This document shows positions 48,525 to 58,155 of a DNA stretch of 64,000 bases, piece by piece (the first letter of the stretch is position 1; each line of letters begins with the position of its first letter). The notes under the pieces were generated by a model. The model was not told where the DNA came from and ran no database searches. It saw only the letters and a list, made by a program, of their open reading frames with translations. This stretch comes from Winogradskya consettensis (GTDB taxonomy: Bacteria; Actinomycetota; Actinomycetes; Mycobacteriales; Micromonosporaceae), in assembly GCF_018332715.1 (NCBI RefSeq), contig NZ_BOQP01000044.1:1-64000 (forward strand), written 5' to 3'. The position numbers and the translations under genes were made by a program.

Positions 48525-50072
48525 ATGCTCAATCTCTCCATCTTCCTGGAGGACAGCGCCCGCAACCATCCCGACCGCGCCGCGGTGGTGCTCGGGCCGC
48601 AGCGTCTCACCTACGCCCAGGTGGACGCCGCCGCGAACCAGGTGGCGAACCTGCTGGTCGCGCGGGGGATCCGGCCCGGTGACAAGGTGGCGCTCTCCTG
48701 CCCCAACCTGCCGTACTTCCCGGTCGTCTACTACGGCATCCTCAAGGCCGGCGCGGTGGTCGTACCGCTGAACGTGCTGCTCAAGGGGCGGGAGATCGCC
48801 TACCACCTGGCCGACTCGCAGACGAAGGCGTACTTCTGCTTCCAGGGCACGCCCGAGCTCCCGATGGGCACCGAGGGGTACGCCGGGTTCAGCGAGACGC
48901 CGGACTGCGAGCACTTCTTCATGATCACGGCGGACCCTGCTGCTGCATCCCCGGTGGAGGGGACCGAGACGCTCGGGCAGGGGCTCGCCGGGCGGTCGCC
49001 GGTCTTCGAGACCGTGCTGGCCGACGAGAACGACCCGGCCGTCATCCTCTACACCAGCGGCACGACCGGGCAGGCCAAGGGCGCGGAGCTGAGCCACTCC
49101 AACCTGGTGATGAACGCGCTCACCTGCAACCGGTTGTTCCAGTCCGCGCCGGCGCAGGACACCCACCTGCTGGTCCTGCCGCTGTTCCACTCGTTCGGCT
49201 CGACGGTCAACATGAACGCCGGCTTCTCGAACGCCGCCACCCTCGTGCTCATGCCGCGGTTCGAGGCCGCCGGCGCGGTCAAGCTGCTCGAGAGCGAGAA
49301 CGTCACGTTCTTCGCGGGCGTGCCGACGATGTACTGGGCGCTGCTCAACGCGCTCACCGAGGGCGTGGACGTCCAGCGCATCGCGGCGAACATGCGGGTC
49401 GCGGTCTCCGGCGGGTCGGCGCTGCCGGTGGAGATCATCACCCAGGTGCGGGAGCGGCTCGGGCTCACCATCCTCGAGGGGTACGGGCTGTCCGAGACCT
49501 CCCCTGTCGCCACGTTCAGCCCGCTGTCGGCCGAGCCGCGTCCCGGGTCGATCGGCATCCCGATCTGGGGTGTCGAGGTGAAGCTGATCGACGAGTCCTG
49601 GAACACGATCGGGGGAACCGACGAGATCGGCGAGATCGCCATCCGCGGTCACAACATCATGCGGGGCTACTACAACCGGCCCGACGCGACCGCCGAGGTG
49701 ATGAAGGACGGCTGGTTCCGCTCGGGTGACCTGGGCCGGCGCGACAAGGACGGCTGGTACCACATCGTCGACCGGGCCAAGGACATGATCATCCGGGGCG
49801 GCTTCAACGTGTACCCGCGCGAGATCGAGGAGGTCCTGATGACGCACGAGGCCGTGTCGCTGGCCGCTGTCATCGGGGTCCCGCATCCGAGCCACGGCGA
49901 GGAGGTCAAGGCGTACGTGATCCTGAACGAGGGCGCCACGATCACCGAGGAGGAGCTCGTCGCGTGGGGCCGCGAGCAGATGGCGAGCTACAAATATCCC
50001 CGGATCGTGACCTTTGCCGACACACTGCCCATGACCGCGACCGGGAAGCTCCTGAAGCGCGCACTCTCCTAG
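48525..50072 (+). CDS. Long-chain fatty-acid--CoA ligase-like enzyme
   Basis: A 515-residue adenylate-forming enzyme that activates a carboxylic acid with ATP and joins it to CoA. Motifs are YTSGTTGQAKGAELSHSN (P loop), GYGLSETSPVA, GWFRSGDLGRRDKDGWYHIVDR, KDMIIRGGFNVYPREIEE and the catalytic Lys in TATGKLLKR. ATG 48525 is preceded by CGGAGGA. The acid is unknown; size and motifs favour medium/long chains. It is probably transcribed alone. Confidence 0.9.
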   Translation: MLNLSIFLEDSARNHPDRAAVVLGPQRLTYAQVDAAANQVANLLVARGIRPGDKVALSCPNLPYFPVVYYGILKAGAVVVPLNVLLKGREIAYHLADSQTKAYFCFQGTPELPMGTEGYAGFSETPDCEHFFMITADPAAASPVEGTETLGQGLAGRSPVFETVLADENDPAVILYTSGTTGQAKGAELSHSNLVMNALTCNRLFQSAPAQDTHLLVLPLFHSFGSTVNMNAGFSNAATLVLMPRFEAAGAVKLLESENVTFFAGVPTMYWALLNALTEGVDVQRIAANMRVAVSGGSALPVEIITQVRERLGLTILEGYGLSETSPVATFSPLSAEPRPGSIGIPIWGVEVKLIDESWNTIGGTDEIGEIAIRGHNIMRGYYNRPDATAEVMKDGWFRSGDLGRRDKDGWYHIVDRAKDMIIRGGFNVYPREIEEVLMTHEAVSLAAVIGVPHPSHGEEVKAYVILNEGATITEEELVAWGREQMASYKYPRIVTFADTLPMTATGKLLKRALS

Positions 50073-50139
50073 AAACCGTCATGAAAAAAGAGGCCACCTG
50101 GGACAAGATCGTTTGCGCGGATACGGCACAGTGTCGGGT

Positions 50140-51510
50140 GTGACCGCACCAGCACGCACGGCACCGGCGCGCCCCGCCGGCCCGGCACCCGCGCCCGCGA
50201 CGGTGGTCGCCGCGCCGCCACCCGTGACCGTCAAGCGCCCGGGCCCGTTCCGGCGGCTGGCCGCCCTGCGCCGGACCACGCCCGGGCGGCTGCGGCTGCG
50301 GCTGACCGCGCTGGTCACCGTCGCCCTGCTCACCGGGCTGGTCGCGGGCATCACCGCGGCCTCCGCCGGCTCCGGCACCGACGATCTCGGCGACCGCGCC
50401 CAGCCGCTGCTGGTCGAGGCCGAGACCGTCTGGACCGCCCTCGCCGACGCCGACACGACCGCCACGCAGGCGTTCCTCGCCGGTGGCCTGGAGCCCGCCG
50501 ACCTCACCCAGCGCTACGAGGCCGACCTGGACCGCGCGGCGCAGGCCATCGCGTCGGCGTCGCGGCTCTCCCCGGAGACCAGCGAGGCCGGCCAGGCCGT
50601 CCGCGAGCTCTCCATCGGCCTGCCGCAATACACCGCGCTGGTCGCCAGCGCCCGGGCGAACAACCGGCAGGGCCTGCCGCTCGGCGCGTCCTACCTGTCG
50701 TCCGCCTCCGAGCTCAACCGCGTCACCCTGCAGCCCCGGGCGGAGGCCCTGCTGCACGCCGCGCAGGTCGAGGTCGACGGCTCCTACTCCAGCGCCCGCA
50801 GCTCGCTCTGGTCGGCGCTGCTCACCGTGCTGCTGATCGTGCTGCTCGCGATGCTCCTCATCACCCAGGTGCAGCTGAGCGCCCGCACCCGGCGCACGTT
50901 CAACGTCCCGCTGGCCGCGGCCACCGTCGTCACCGCGCTGCTCGGGATCACCACGCTCACGATCCTGACCATCCAGCGCGACCACCTGCACAACGCCGAC
51001 GAGGGCGGTTCCCGGCCGGTCGCCCTGCTCGCCCAGGCCCGCATCCTCGTCCTCAACGAGCGCAGCTACGAGGCGCTGACGCTGGTCGGCCGGGCCGGTG
51101 ACGACGACAACGAGACGCAGTTCAAGGACACGGTGCAGAAGCTCGCCGGGGTGCTCGACGAGACCGAGCGCTCCGTGCAGGGCACCCGCGCCGAGGAGTC
51201 CCTGGAGTCCGCGCAGGAGTACCACCAGGAATACCTCGCCGCCCACAAAGAGGTGCGCGCGCTGGACGACCAGGCCGACTACGCCGGCGCGGTGAAGCTC
51301 GCGATCGGCACGGAGACGACCCGGACGTTCCAGCGCCTCTCGGACAGCCTCAGCAAGGCCCTCGATGACCGCAAGGACGTCTTCACCCACGAGAGCAGCG
51401 TCGCCGGTCGCGGCCTCGGACTGCTCACCGTTCTCGGGCCGGCCCTGGCACTCGCGGTCGCCGCCCTGGCCGTCGCCGGCCTCCGTGCCCGACTGGAGGA
51501 GTACCGCTGA
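50140..51510 (+). CDS. glnX: GlnX-like membrane sensor protein
   Basis: A ~456-residue membrane protein in the position of GlnX in the mycobacterial/corynebacterial glnX-glnH-pknG operon. After a Pro/Ala-rich cytoplasmic start, TM1 (~54-77) leads to a helical extracellular domain, two TM helices (~220-245, ~255-275), a second helical extracellular domain and a last TM near the C-terminus. In that pathway GlnX passes the amino-acid signal from GlnH to PknG. The start is uncertain among GTG 50131, GTG 50140 and TTG 50113. It overlaps glnH by one base. Confidence 0.82.
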   Translation: MTAPARTAPARPAGPAPAPATVVAAPPPVTVKRPGPFRRLAALRRTTPGRLRLRLTALVTVALLTGLVAGITAASAGSGTDDLGDRAQPLLVEAETVWTALADADTTATQAFLAGGLEPADLTQRYEADLDRAAQAIASASRLSPETSEAGQAVRELSIGLPQYTALVASARANNRQGLPLGASYLSSASELNRVTLQPRAEALLHAAQVEVDGSYSSARSSLWSALLTVLLIVLLAMLLITQVQLSARTRRTFNVPLAAATVVTALLGITTLTILTIQRDHLHNADEGGSRPVALLAQARILVLNERSYEALTLVGRAGDDDNETQFKDTVQKLAGVLDETERSVQGTRAEESLESAQEYHQEYLAAHKEVRALDDQADYAGAVKLAIGTETTRTFQRLSDSLSKALDDRKDVFTHESSVAGRGLGLLTVLGPALALAVAALAVAGLRARLEEYR

Positions 51511-52481
51511 TGCGAAACCGTGTCTGTGCTGCCGTCGCGGCCCTCACCCTGCTCGCCGTCGCGGGGTGCTCGGGTGACTCCGACAACAGCGCCGCCCGCG
51601 TCCGCGCGTCCGCTGCCCCGTCCGCCGGCGCTGATGGTGGCGGCGCGAAGAAGCCCGCGGACACGTCCTGCAACCCGCGGGCCAGCCTGCGGCCCCAGGG
51701 CGCGCTGCCGGCGCCGGGGAACATGCCCGCCGGCACGTTCATGAAGACGATCCAGGACCGGGGCTACCTGACGCTGGGCACCAGCCAGGACACCCTGCTG
51801 TTCAGCTCGCGCAACCCGTTCAGCGGCACGATCGAGGGCTTCGACGTCGACCAGGGCCGGCAGATCGCGCAGGCCATCTTCGGCGATCCCGACAAGATCA
51901 AGATTCAGGTCATCCCGTACGAGGGCCGCTCCGACCTCGTCTCCGCCAAGGACAGCAAGATCGATCTCGTCGCGGACACCATGACCGCCACGTGCGAGCG
52001 CTGGGGCGACACCGACTTCTCCACCGTCTACTACGACGCCGGGCAGCGGGTCCTCGTCTCCTCGACCTCCGCCGTCAAGGGCATCGCCGACCTGGGCGGC
52101 AAGAAGGTCTGTGCGGCCTCCGGCTCCACCTCGCTGGACAACATCAAGCTCGCCGCGTCCCACCCGGTCGCGGTCGGTAAGCCGACGTTCGGCGACTGCC
52201 TCGTCGCGTTCCAGCGCAACCAGGTCGACGCGATCTCCACGGACGACACCATCCTCGCCGGGCTGGCCGCCCAGGACCCGTATGCCAAGGTCGTCGGCAC
52301 ACCGTTGTCCAAGGAGCCGTACGCCATGGCGATCTCCCAGGACCACAAGGAATTCACCAGGTTCGTCAACGCCGTCCTGGAGAAGAACCGCGCCAACGGC
52401 ACCTGGAAGAAGACGTACGAGCACTGGCTCGGGGACTTCGGCGCCGCGCCGAAGCCGCCCGCCGCGGTGTACAAGGACTGA
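51510..52481 (+). CDS. glnH: GlnH-like amino-acid-binding lipoprotein
   Basis: A 323-residue solute-binding lipoprotein with lipobox AVAGC (Cys20), then a Ser/Ala linker and a type-2 periplasmic-binding fold: GYLTLGTSQDTLLFSSRNP, EGFDVDQGRQIAQAIFGD, SKIDLVADTMTATCERW and FGDCLVAFQRNQVDAISTDD. No ABC permease or ATPase is adjacent, so it is a sensor and not a transporter subunit. Mycobacterial GlnH binds Asp/Glu/Gln. TGATG overlap with glnX. Confidence 0.88.
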   Translation: MRNRVCAAVAALTLLAVAGCSGDSDNSAARVRASAAPSAGADGGGAKKPADTSCNPRASLRPQGALPAPGNMPAGTFMKTIQDRGYLTLGTSQDTLLFSSRNPFSGTIEGFDVDQGRQIAQAIFGDPDKIKIQVIPYEGRSDLVSAKDSKIDLVADTMTATCERWGDTDFSTVYYDAGQRVLVSSTSAVKGIADLGGKKVCAASGSTSLDNIKLAASHPVAVGKPTFGDCLVAFQRNQVDAISTDDTILAGLAAQDPYAKVVGTPLSKEPYAMAISQDHKEFTRFVNAVLEKNRANGTWKKTYEHWLGDFGAAPKPPAAVYKD

Positions 52482-52489
52482 CGGCGGCG

Positions 52490-53674
52490 ATGACCGGACC
52501 GTTCCCGGCGCTGCTGACCCGCGCGGACAATGAGCTCTCCCGCCTCGAGGCCGCCGCCGCCACCATCGCGGCCAACCTGGTCGACCTCGACGACAACCGC
52601 GCCCGCAAGGACCTCGACCGGGGCCCGCTCACCGGGCGCACGGCGACCCAGTGGCAGGACGCCACCGCGGCGCTGACCCAGCTGTGGGACGGCTACGGGA
52701 TGCTGACCGCCCTGATCACCGAGGCCCGCACGACCCGGGCGCAGCGGCGCTTCGGTGACGCGGAACGCTCCGTCTACGTCGACCAGGTGCTCGGCCGCTC
52801 GATCACGCTGTCCACGACGACCGTGCCGCTGGCCCGCCGGGGACTGCTCGGCGCCGGCCAGGTCAGCACCACCTGCTCCCCCGCCGAGCTGCTGTCGGCG
52901 ATGGAGGCCGCGTTCCGCACGGCCGTCTCGGTGGCGACGTGGGCCGGTGAACGGTGGAGCAAGCTGCTGCCGGAGACCGCCGACCTGACGGCCCGGCTGA
53001 CCCATCTGCGTACGCTCACCAGCTCCGCGACGCTCGACGAGGCCGACACCCGGCTCGGCGACTTCACCGCCACCCTCGCCACCGACCCGATCGGCTGCGA
53101 CGACAACATCCTCGACCGGGTCCGCGCGCTGCTGGACCGCGCCGACGCCGAGCGCACCTCCGCCGGTGAGCTGCGCGAGACGCTGACCCAGCGGCTCGCC
53201 GACGCGCACGGCCTGGCCACCCGGCTCGCCGCCGCCGCGCACACCGCGGCAGCCGCCGAGGATGCCGTGACCGGCCGGTTCGCCGACGGCGACATCGCCC
53301 GGGTCGGCGGCCCCGACCTGCGCCCCGACCTGGCCGCCGTCGACGCGCTCGCGGCGGCGGGGCACTGGGCGCTGATCAGTCCCCGCCTCGCCGCGTGGAC
53401 CCGGCAGGCCAGGGAGCGCCTCGCCGCCCTGAGCGAAGCCACGACGCGCAACTCGGCCATGCTGTCGGGGCGCAACGAGCTGCGGGGCCGGTTCGACGCC
53501 TACCGGGCCAAGGCGGGCAGCCGGGGGCTGGCCGAGCACGGCACACTGGTGCCGCTCGCCGAGCGGGCCCGCTCGGCGCTCACCGAGGCGCCGGTCAACC
53601 TCGACTCGGCACGGGCCGCCGTCGCGGCGTATCAGGACGCGGTCGCCGCGTTGACCAGGGAGGTCCCGAGATGA
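52490..53674 (+). CDS. Coiled-coil protein of the pknG operon
   Basis: A 394-residue, Ala-rich, almost entirely helical soluble protein with no signal or membrane segment. It starts 8 bp after glnH at ATG 52490 and its stop overlaps the pknG start (ATGA). Long heptad-like stretches (TRADNELSRLEAAAATIAAN; TRQARERLAALSEATT) suggest a scaffold. It has no counterpart in the short mycobacterial operon as I know it. I do not recognise a named family. Confidence 0.75.
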   Translation: MTGPFPALLTRADNELSRLEAAAATIAANLVDLDDNRARKDLDRGPLTGRTATQWQDATAALTQLWDGYGMLTALITEARTTRAQRRFGDAERSVYVDQVLGRSITLSTTTVPLARRGLLGAGQVSTTCSPAELLSAMEAAFRTAVSVATWAGERWSKLLPETADLTARLTHLRTLTSSATLDEADTRLGDFTATLATDPIGCDDNILDRVRALLDRADAERTSAGELRETLTQRLADAHGLATRLAAAAHTAAAAEDAVTGRFADGDIARVGGPDLRPDLAAVDALAAAGHWALISPRLAAWTRQARERLAALSEATTRNSAMLSGRNELRGRFDAYRAKAGSRGLAEHGTLVPLAERARSALTEAPVNLDSARAAVAAYQDAVAALTREVPR

Positions 53675-55938
53675 AATGCCGCCGGAACTGCCCGGGGACG
53701 ATCGAGGACGGCTACTGCGACACCTGCGGTATGGCGCCGCTGAAGAGCCCGGCTCCGGCCGCGGCTCCCCGGCAGGCGGCCCCCGCCGAGGTCACCGGGG
53801 TCACCGCCGGGTCGAGGCCGCGGCGCCCACCGCTGACCGGCAGCGCCGACCCGGTCATAGCGCGGACGGCGACAGCGCCTTCCGTGCGGACGGCCGCGCT
53901 GTCCACGCGTACGGGAGGATCCGCCAGGACCGGCAGCTCCCGCAGCGTGAGCAGACGACGGTTCGGGGGTGGCCTGGTCGACGTCGCGCCGCTGGAGCCG
54001 CGTGACCCCGCGTCGGCGATCATGGCCGTCGCGGAGGTCCCCGAGGACAAGCGGTACTGCGCGAAGTGCGGCAACGCCGTCGGCCGGTCCCGCGGTGACC
54101 GCCCCGGGCGTACCTCGGGCTTCTGCCCCTCCTGCGGTGAGGCCTTCGACGTCACCCCGAAACTCACCAAGGGTGACCTGGTGGCCGGGCAGTACGAGGT
54201 CGTCGGCGCCCTCGCCCACGGCGGGCTCGGCTGGATCCACCTGGCGATCGACAAGAACGTCTCGGACCGCTGGGTCGTGCTCAAGGGCCTGCTCAACTCC
54301 GGTGACGAGGACGCCCTGGCCGCCGCGGTGGCCGAGCGCCGGTTCCTGGCCGAGGTCGAGCACCCCGGCATCGTCAAGATCTACAACTTCGTGGAGCACG
54401 ACGGCGCCGGCTACATCGTCATGGAGTACGTCGGCGGGGAGTCGCTCAAGGACATCCTCAAGACCCGCCGCACCCAGGCCGGGCACGCCGATCCGCTGCC
54501 GGTCGACCAGGCCCTCGCGTACGCCCTCGAGGTCATGCCCGCGTTCGGCTACCTGCACGACCGCGGGCTGATCTTCTGCGACTTCAAGCCGGACAACGTG
54601 ATCCAGACCGGCGACCAGGTCAAGCTCATCGACCTCGGCGGCGTGGTGCACATCGACGACCACGACGCCGCCCTCTACGGCACGCTGGGCTACCAGGCAC
54701 CCGAGATGGCCACCGCCGGGCCGTCGATCCAGAGCGATCTTTTCACCATCGGGCGTACGCTCGCCGTGCTCACCACCGACTTCCGCGGCTACCAGAGCAC
54801 GTTCAAGGACAGCCTCCCCGAACGCCGCGACTTCGAGGTGTACGAGCGGCACGAGTCGTTCTACCGCCTGCTGCTGCGTGCCACGCGGATCGACCCGGCG
54901 GAGCGGTTCGTCGACGCCGCCGAGATGACCGAGCAGATGCTGGGCGTGCTGCGCGAGGTGCTCGCCGCCGCCGACGGCACCCCGCGGCCGGCGACGTCGC
55001 GGCTGTTCACCGGCGAGATGCGCACCGAGGCGGGCCGCGACGAGCCGCAGTGGCGTTACCTGCCGTCGCCGATGGTGGACCTGACCGATCCGGCGGCCGC
55101 GTTCCTGGCCTCGGTGACGGTGACCGACCCGCGCGAGGTGCTCGCGCTGCTGGGCAAGGCACCCGAGCACACCATCGAGGTGCAGTTGCGGGCGCTGCGG
55201 GCGTATGTGGACATCGGTGCCGACGCGCACGCGCACGCCACCAAGCTGCTCAACACGATCGTCACCGCCTACGGCCAGGACTGGCGGGTCGGGTGGTACG
55301 ACGGCCTGCTCGCGCTGGCGTCCGGTGACCACGCCAGGGCCCGTGAGCGGTTCGACGCGGTCTACTCGGTGCTGCCGGGCGAGCTCGCGCCGAAACTCGC
55401 GCTGGGCCTGAGCCTGGAGCTCGCGGGGCGGCATGCGCAGGCCGCCACGTACTACGACGTGGTCAGCAGGACCGACCCGGCGTACACCACGGCTGCCGCG
55501 GGGCTGGCCCGGTGCCGGCTGGAGGTGGGCGACCGCGACGGCGCGGTCGAGGCCTACAACCGCGTTCCGGGTACGTCCTCCGCGTACCGCAGCTCGCAGG
55601 TCGGCGCCGTGCGGGCGCTGGTGCGCGCCGAGTCCCGCGGCCCGTCCGACGTGGCGGCGCTAGCCACCGCCGCGGCGCTGATCGAGAAGCTCGAGATGGA
55701 GGCCGCCCAGATCGCCGCGCTCCGCGCCGAGCTGCTCGAACGGGCGCTCACCGCGATCGCCAGTGGGCTGCAGGTGCCGCAGGCGGTGCTCGGCACGGGT
55801 GACGGCAACGCCCGCGAGCGCGAGGTCAGGTTCGCCCTGGAGGGCGCCTACCGCGAGATGGCCCGCGCGGTGAGCGGGTCCGAGAAGATCAGCCTGGTCG
55901 ACAAGGCCAACTCCGTCCGCCCGAGGACCCGCACATGA
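53671..55938 (+). CDS. pknG: Serine/threonine kinase PknG with extra N-terminal zinc ribbon
   Basis: Soluble kinase of 755 residues. Order: a zinc ribbon (Cys3, 7, 16, 19), a disordered linker, the PknG rubredoxin-like element (Cys130, 133, 152, 155), the kinase domain (HGGLGW loop; Lys205; VMEYVGGESLK; catalytic loop FCDFKPDN with Asp304; DLG at 321-323) and a C-terminal TPR domain (~540-755) with FPGELAPKLALG-like PGELAPKLALG and the family ending LVDKANSVRP. The first ribbon (DGYCDTCGMA) is additional to mycobacterial PknG and recurs in the phosphatase next door. Known PknG controls 2-oxoglutarate flux through GarA/OdhI. Confidence 0.95.
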   Translation: MKCRRNCPGTIEDGYCDTCGMAPLKSPAPAAAPRQAAPAEVTGVTAGSRPRRPPLTGSADPVIARTATAPSVRTAALSTRTGGSARTGSSRSVSRRRFGGGLVDVAPLEPRDPASAIMAVAEVPEDKRYCAKCGNAVGRSRGDRPGRTSGFCPSCGEAFDVTPKLTKGDLVAGQYEVVGALAHGGLGWIHLAIDKNVSDRWVVLKGLLNSGDEDALAAAVAERRFLAEVEHPGIVKIYNFVEHDGAGYIVMEYVGGESLKDILKTRRTQAGHADPLPVDQALAYALEVMPAFGYLHDRGLIFCDFKPDNVIQTGDQVKLIDLGGVVHIDDHDAALYGTLGYQAPEMATAGPSIQSDLFTIGRTLAVLTTDFRGYQSTFKDSLPERRDFEVYERHESFYRLLLRATRIDPAERFVDAAEMTEQMLGVLREVLAAADGTPRPATSRLFTGEMRTEAGRDEPQWRYLPSPMVDLTDPAAAFLASVTVTDPREVLALLGKAPEHTIEVQLRALRAYVDIGADAHAHATKLLNTIVTAYGQDWRVGWYDGLLALASGDHARARERFDAVYSVLPGELAPKLALGLSLELAGRHAQAATYYDVVSRTDPAYTTAAAGLARCRLEVGDRDGAVEAYNRVPGTSSAYRSSQVGAVRALVRAESRGPSDVAALATAAALIEKLEMEAAQIAALRAELLERALTAIASGLQVPQAVLGTGDGNAREREVRFALEGAYREMARAVSGSEKISLVDKANSVRPRTRT

Positions 55939-56882
55939 GCGACTCCTGTCCCGTCTGCGCCGACGAGCGCGCCGCCGGTGCCGCCTTCTGCGAAAGCTGC
56001 GGGCGCCCGCTGGCAACCGGTGCCACGAAAGCCGTCGGCGCGGACTGCGCGTCCTGCGCCTCCACCGGCACGGTGGGCACCGACGGCTACTGCGAGAATT
56101 GCGGCATGCTCGCCGGGCGCCCCCGCGACCACGTCGAGGCCGACGCCGGGCCCGTCGCGGCCGCAGTGACCGACCGCGGCATCCGGCACCACCGCAACGA
56201 GGACGCCATGTGGCTCGCTGTGCGGGGCACCGACGCCGACATCGTGGTCTGCGACGGCGTCTCCTCCTCCGCCGACCCGGACGTGGCCTCCGAGGCCGCC
56301 GCCGAGGCCGCGGGCAAGGCACTCGCCCTGGACGCCACCGTGGAGGCCGCCATCTCGGAGGCCGCCCGCGCCGTCGCCGACCTGATCTCCGCCGGGGATC
56401 CGCGGCGGGCCGCGTCCAACCCGGCCTGCACGATCGTCGCCGCCCGGGTCCGCGACGGCGAGGTCACCTACGGCTGGGTCGGCGACAGCCGCGCCTACTG
56501 GATCGCCCTGGACGGTTCCCACGTCGAGCAGCTCACCGAGGACGACTCGTGGGCCACCCACGCGATCGCGATGGGCGCCGACCCGCAGGCCGCCTGGAAC
56601 GACCCGAAGGCGCACGCGATCACCGCCTGGCTCGGAGCCGACGCGGGCATCGTCCGGCCCCGCAGCGCCACCCTCCAGGTCACGGCGCCGGGGCTCCTCG
56701 TCCTCTGCTCCGACGGGCTGTGGAACTACCTCACCGAGCCCGCCGCCTTCGCGAACGCGGTGCTGGCCGCCGTACACACCAATCCTGATCTTGTCTCTGC
56801 AGCCCGCGCCCTGGCCACCCTGGCCGTGGAAGCGGGCGGCGCGGACAACATCACTGTCGCACTCACTCCGATAACCCCCTAG
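55935..56882 (+). CDS. PP2C-family protein phosphatase with zinc ribbons
   Basis: A 315-residue metal-dependent Ser/Thr phosphatase. Two cysteine ribbons come first (Cys5, 8, 19, 22 and Cys38, 41, 53, 56; the latter ends DGYCENCGM, nearly the same as the PknG ribbon). The PP2C domain has HHRNEDAMW, VVCDGVSSSADP, GWVGDSRAYW, LCSDGLWNYL and GGADNITVAL, with Asp90, Asp107 and the final Asp as metal ligands. ATGA overlap with pknG makes it the obvious antagonist of that kinase, which is inference. Confidence 0.93.
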   Translation: MSDSCPVCADERAAGAAFCESCGRPLATGATKAVGADCASCASTGTVGTDGYCENCGMLAGRPRDHVEADAGPVAAAVTDRGIRHHRNEDAMWLAVRGTDADIVVCDGVSSSADPDVASEAAAEAAGKALALDATVEAAISEAARAVADLISAGDPRRAASNPACTIVAARVRDGEVTYGWVGDSRAYWIALDGSHVEQLTEDDSWATHAIAMGADPQAAWNDPKAHAITAWLGADAGIVRPRSATLQVTAPGLLVLCSDGLWNYLTEPAAFANAVLAAVHTNPDLVSAARALATLAVEAGGADNITVALTPITP

Positions 56883-56889
56883 GAGAGTC

Positions 56890-58155
56890 ATGGGATACAC
56901 CGCGGAGACCTTCCAGAACGAGTTTCTGGCCCTGGGCGCGACCGAGGTCAACGCCATCGTCACCGTCACGTCGTCCGGTGCGGAGGGCGGGCTGCGCACG
57001 GCCGGGGCCAGCGAGATCATCATCGTGGACTGCTCCGGCTCGATGCAGGCCGAGGGGCGCATGCAGGCCGCCCGGCAGGCCGCCAAGGCCGCGGTGGGCT
57101 GCATCGACGACGGCGTCCACTTCGCCATCATCGCCGGGGTCAGCACCGCGCAGCAGCTCTACCCCGCGCCCGGGCAGCTCGCCGTGTCGACGCAGGAGAC
57201 CCGCGCGCAGGCCGTGACCGCGATCGACCGGCTGCAGGCCAACGGCGGCACCGCGATCGGGGCGTGGCTCAAGCTCGCCGGGCAGCTCCTCGCGCAGCGC
57301 CCCGGCGACATCCAGCACGCGATCCTGCTCACCGACGGCGAGAACGGTGAGTACAAGGGGTACCTGGAGAGCGTACTGACGGAGATCGGTGGCTCGTTCA
57401 CCTGTGACTGCCGCGGCGTCGGCACGAACTGGACGGTCTCCGAGCTGCGCAAGGTCGCGAACGCCATGCTGGGCACGGTCGACATCGTGGCCCGCCCCGA
57501 GGATCTCGCCGCGTCCTTCACCCAGATGATGACCTCCGCGATGGGCAAGACCAGCGCCGACGTGCAGCTCAAGGTCTGGACCCCGGTCAACGCCACGGTC
57601 CGCTTCGTCAAGCAGGTCGAGCCGCAGGTCGCCGATCTGAGCGGCAAACGGGTCCAGGACGGGCCACGCGCCGGTCGTTACCCGCTCGGCTCGTGGGGCG
57701 CCGAGGCTCGCGACTACCACGTCTGCGTGGACGTGCCCCCGGGCGCGGCCGGCGACGAGATGCTTGCGGCCCGGGTGTCCGTCGTGGAAGGTGAGAACGT
57801 GTTGTCGCAGGCGCTGGTCCGCGCGGTCTGGACCGAGGATTCCGCCCTGTCCACCCGGATCAACCGTCAGGTCGCCCACTACACCGGGCAGGCCGAGCTC
57901 GCCGACGCCATCCAGGCCGGCATCGAGGCCCGCAAGAACGGCGACGACCACACCGCCACGATGAAGTTCGGCCGCGCCGCGCAGCTCGCCCACGAGAGCG
58001 GCAACAAGGCCACCGAGGAGCTGCTCGCCACCGTCGTCGACATCGAGGACGCCGTCACCGGCACGGTGCGGCTGCGACGCAAGGTCGAGGCCGCCGACGA
58101 GATGGCCCTCGACACCCGCTCCACCAAGACGGTCCGGGTGGGCCGGGCACAGTGA
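56890..58155 (+). CDS. VWA-domain protein of the pknG operon
   Basis: A 421-residue soluble protein. The VWA domain (~40-210) has the metal-site DCSGSM (47-52), NGGTAIG and LLTDGENGE. A beta-rich middle and a helical C-terminus (QAELADAIQAGIEARKNGD) follow. It lacks a signal peptide, so it works in the cytoplasm, probably as a binding scaffold for phosphorylated partners. It starts 7 bp after the phosphatase gene and its stop overlaps the FHA gene start. Confidence 0.88.
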   Translation: MGYTAETFQNEFLALGATEVNAIVTVTSSGAEGGLRTAGASEIIIVDCSGSMQAEGRMQAARQAAKAAVGCIDDGVHFAIIAGVSTAQQLYPAPGQLAVSTQETRAQAVTAIDRLQANGGTAIGAWLKLAGQLLAQRPGDIQHAILLTDGENGEYKGYLESVLTEIGGSFTCDCRGVGTNWTVSELRKVANAMLGTVDIVARPEDLAASFTQMMTSAMGKTSADVQLKVWTPVNATVRFVKQVEPQVADLSGKRVQDGPRAGRYPLGSWGAEARDYHVCVDVPPGAAGDEMLAARVSVVEGENVLSQALVRAVWTEDSALSTRINRQVAHYTGQAELADAIQAGIEARKNGDDHTATMKFGRAAQLAHESGNKATEELLATVVDIEDAVTGTVRLRRKVEAADEMALDTRSTKTVRVGRAQ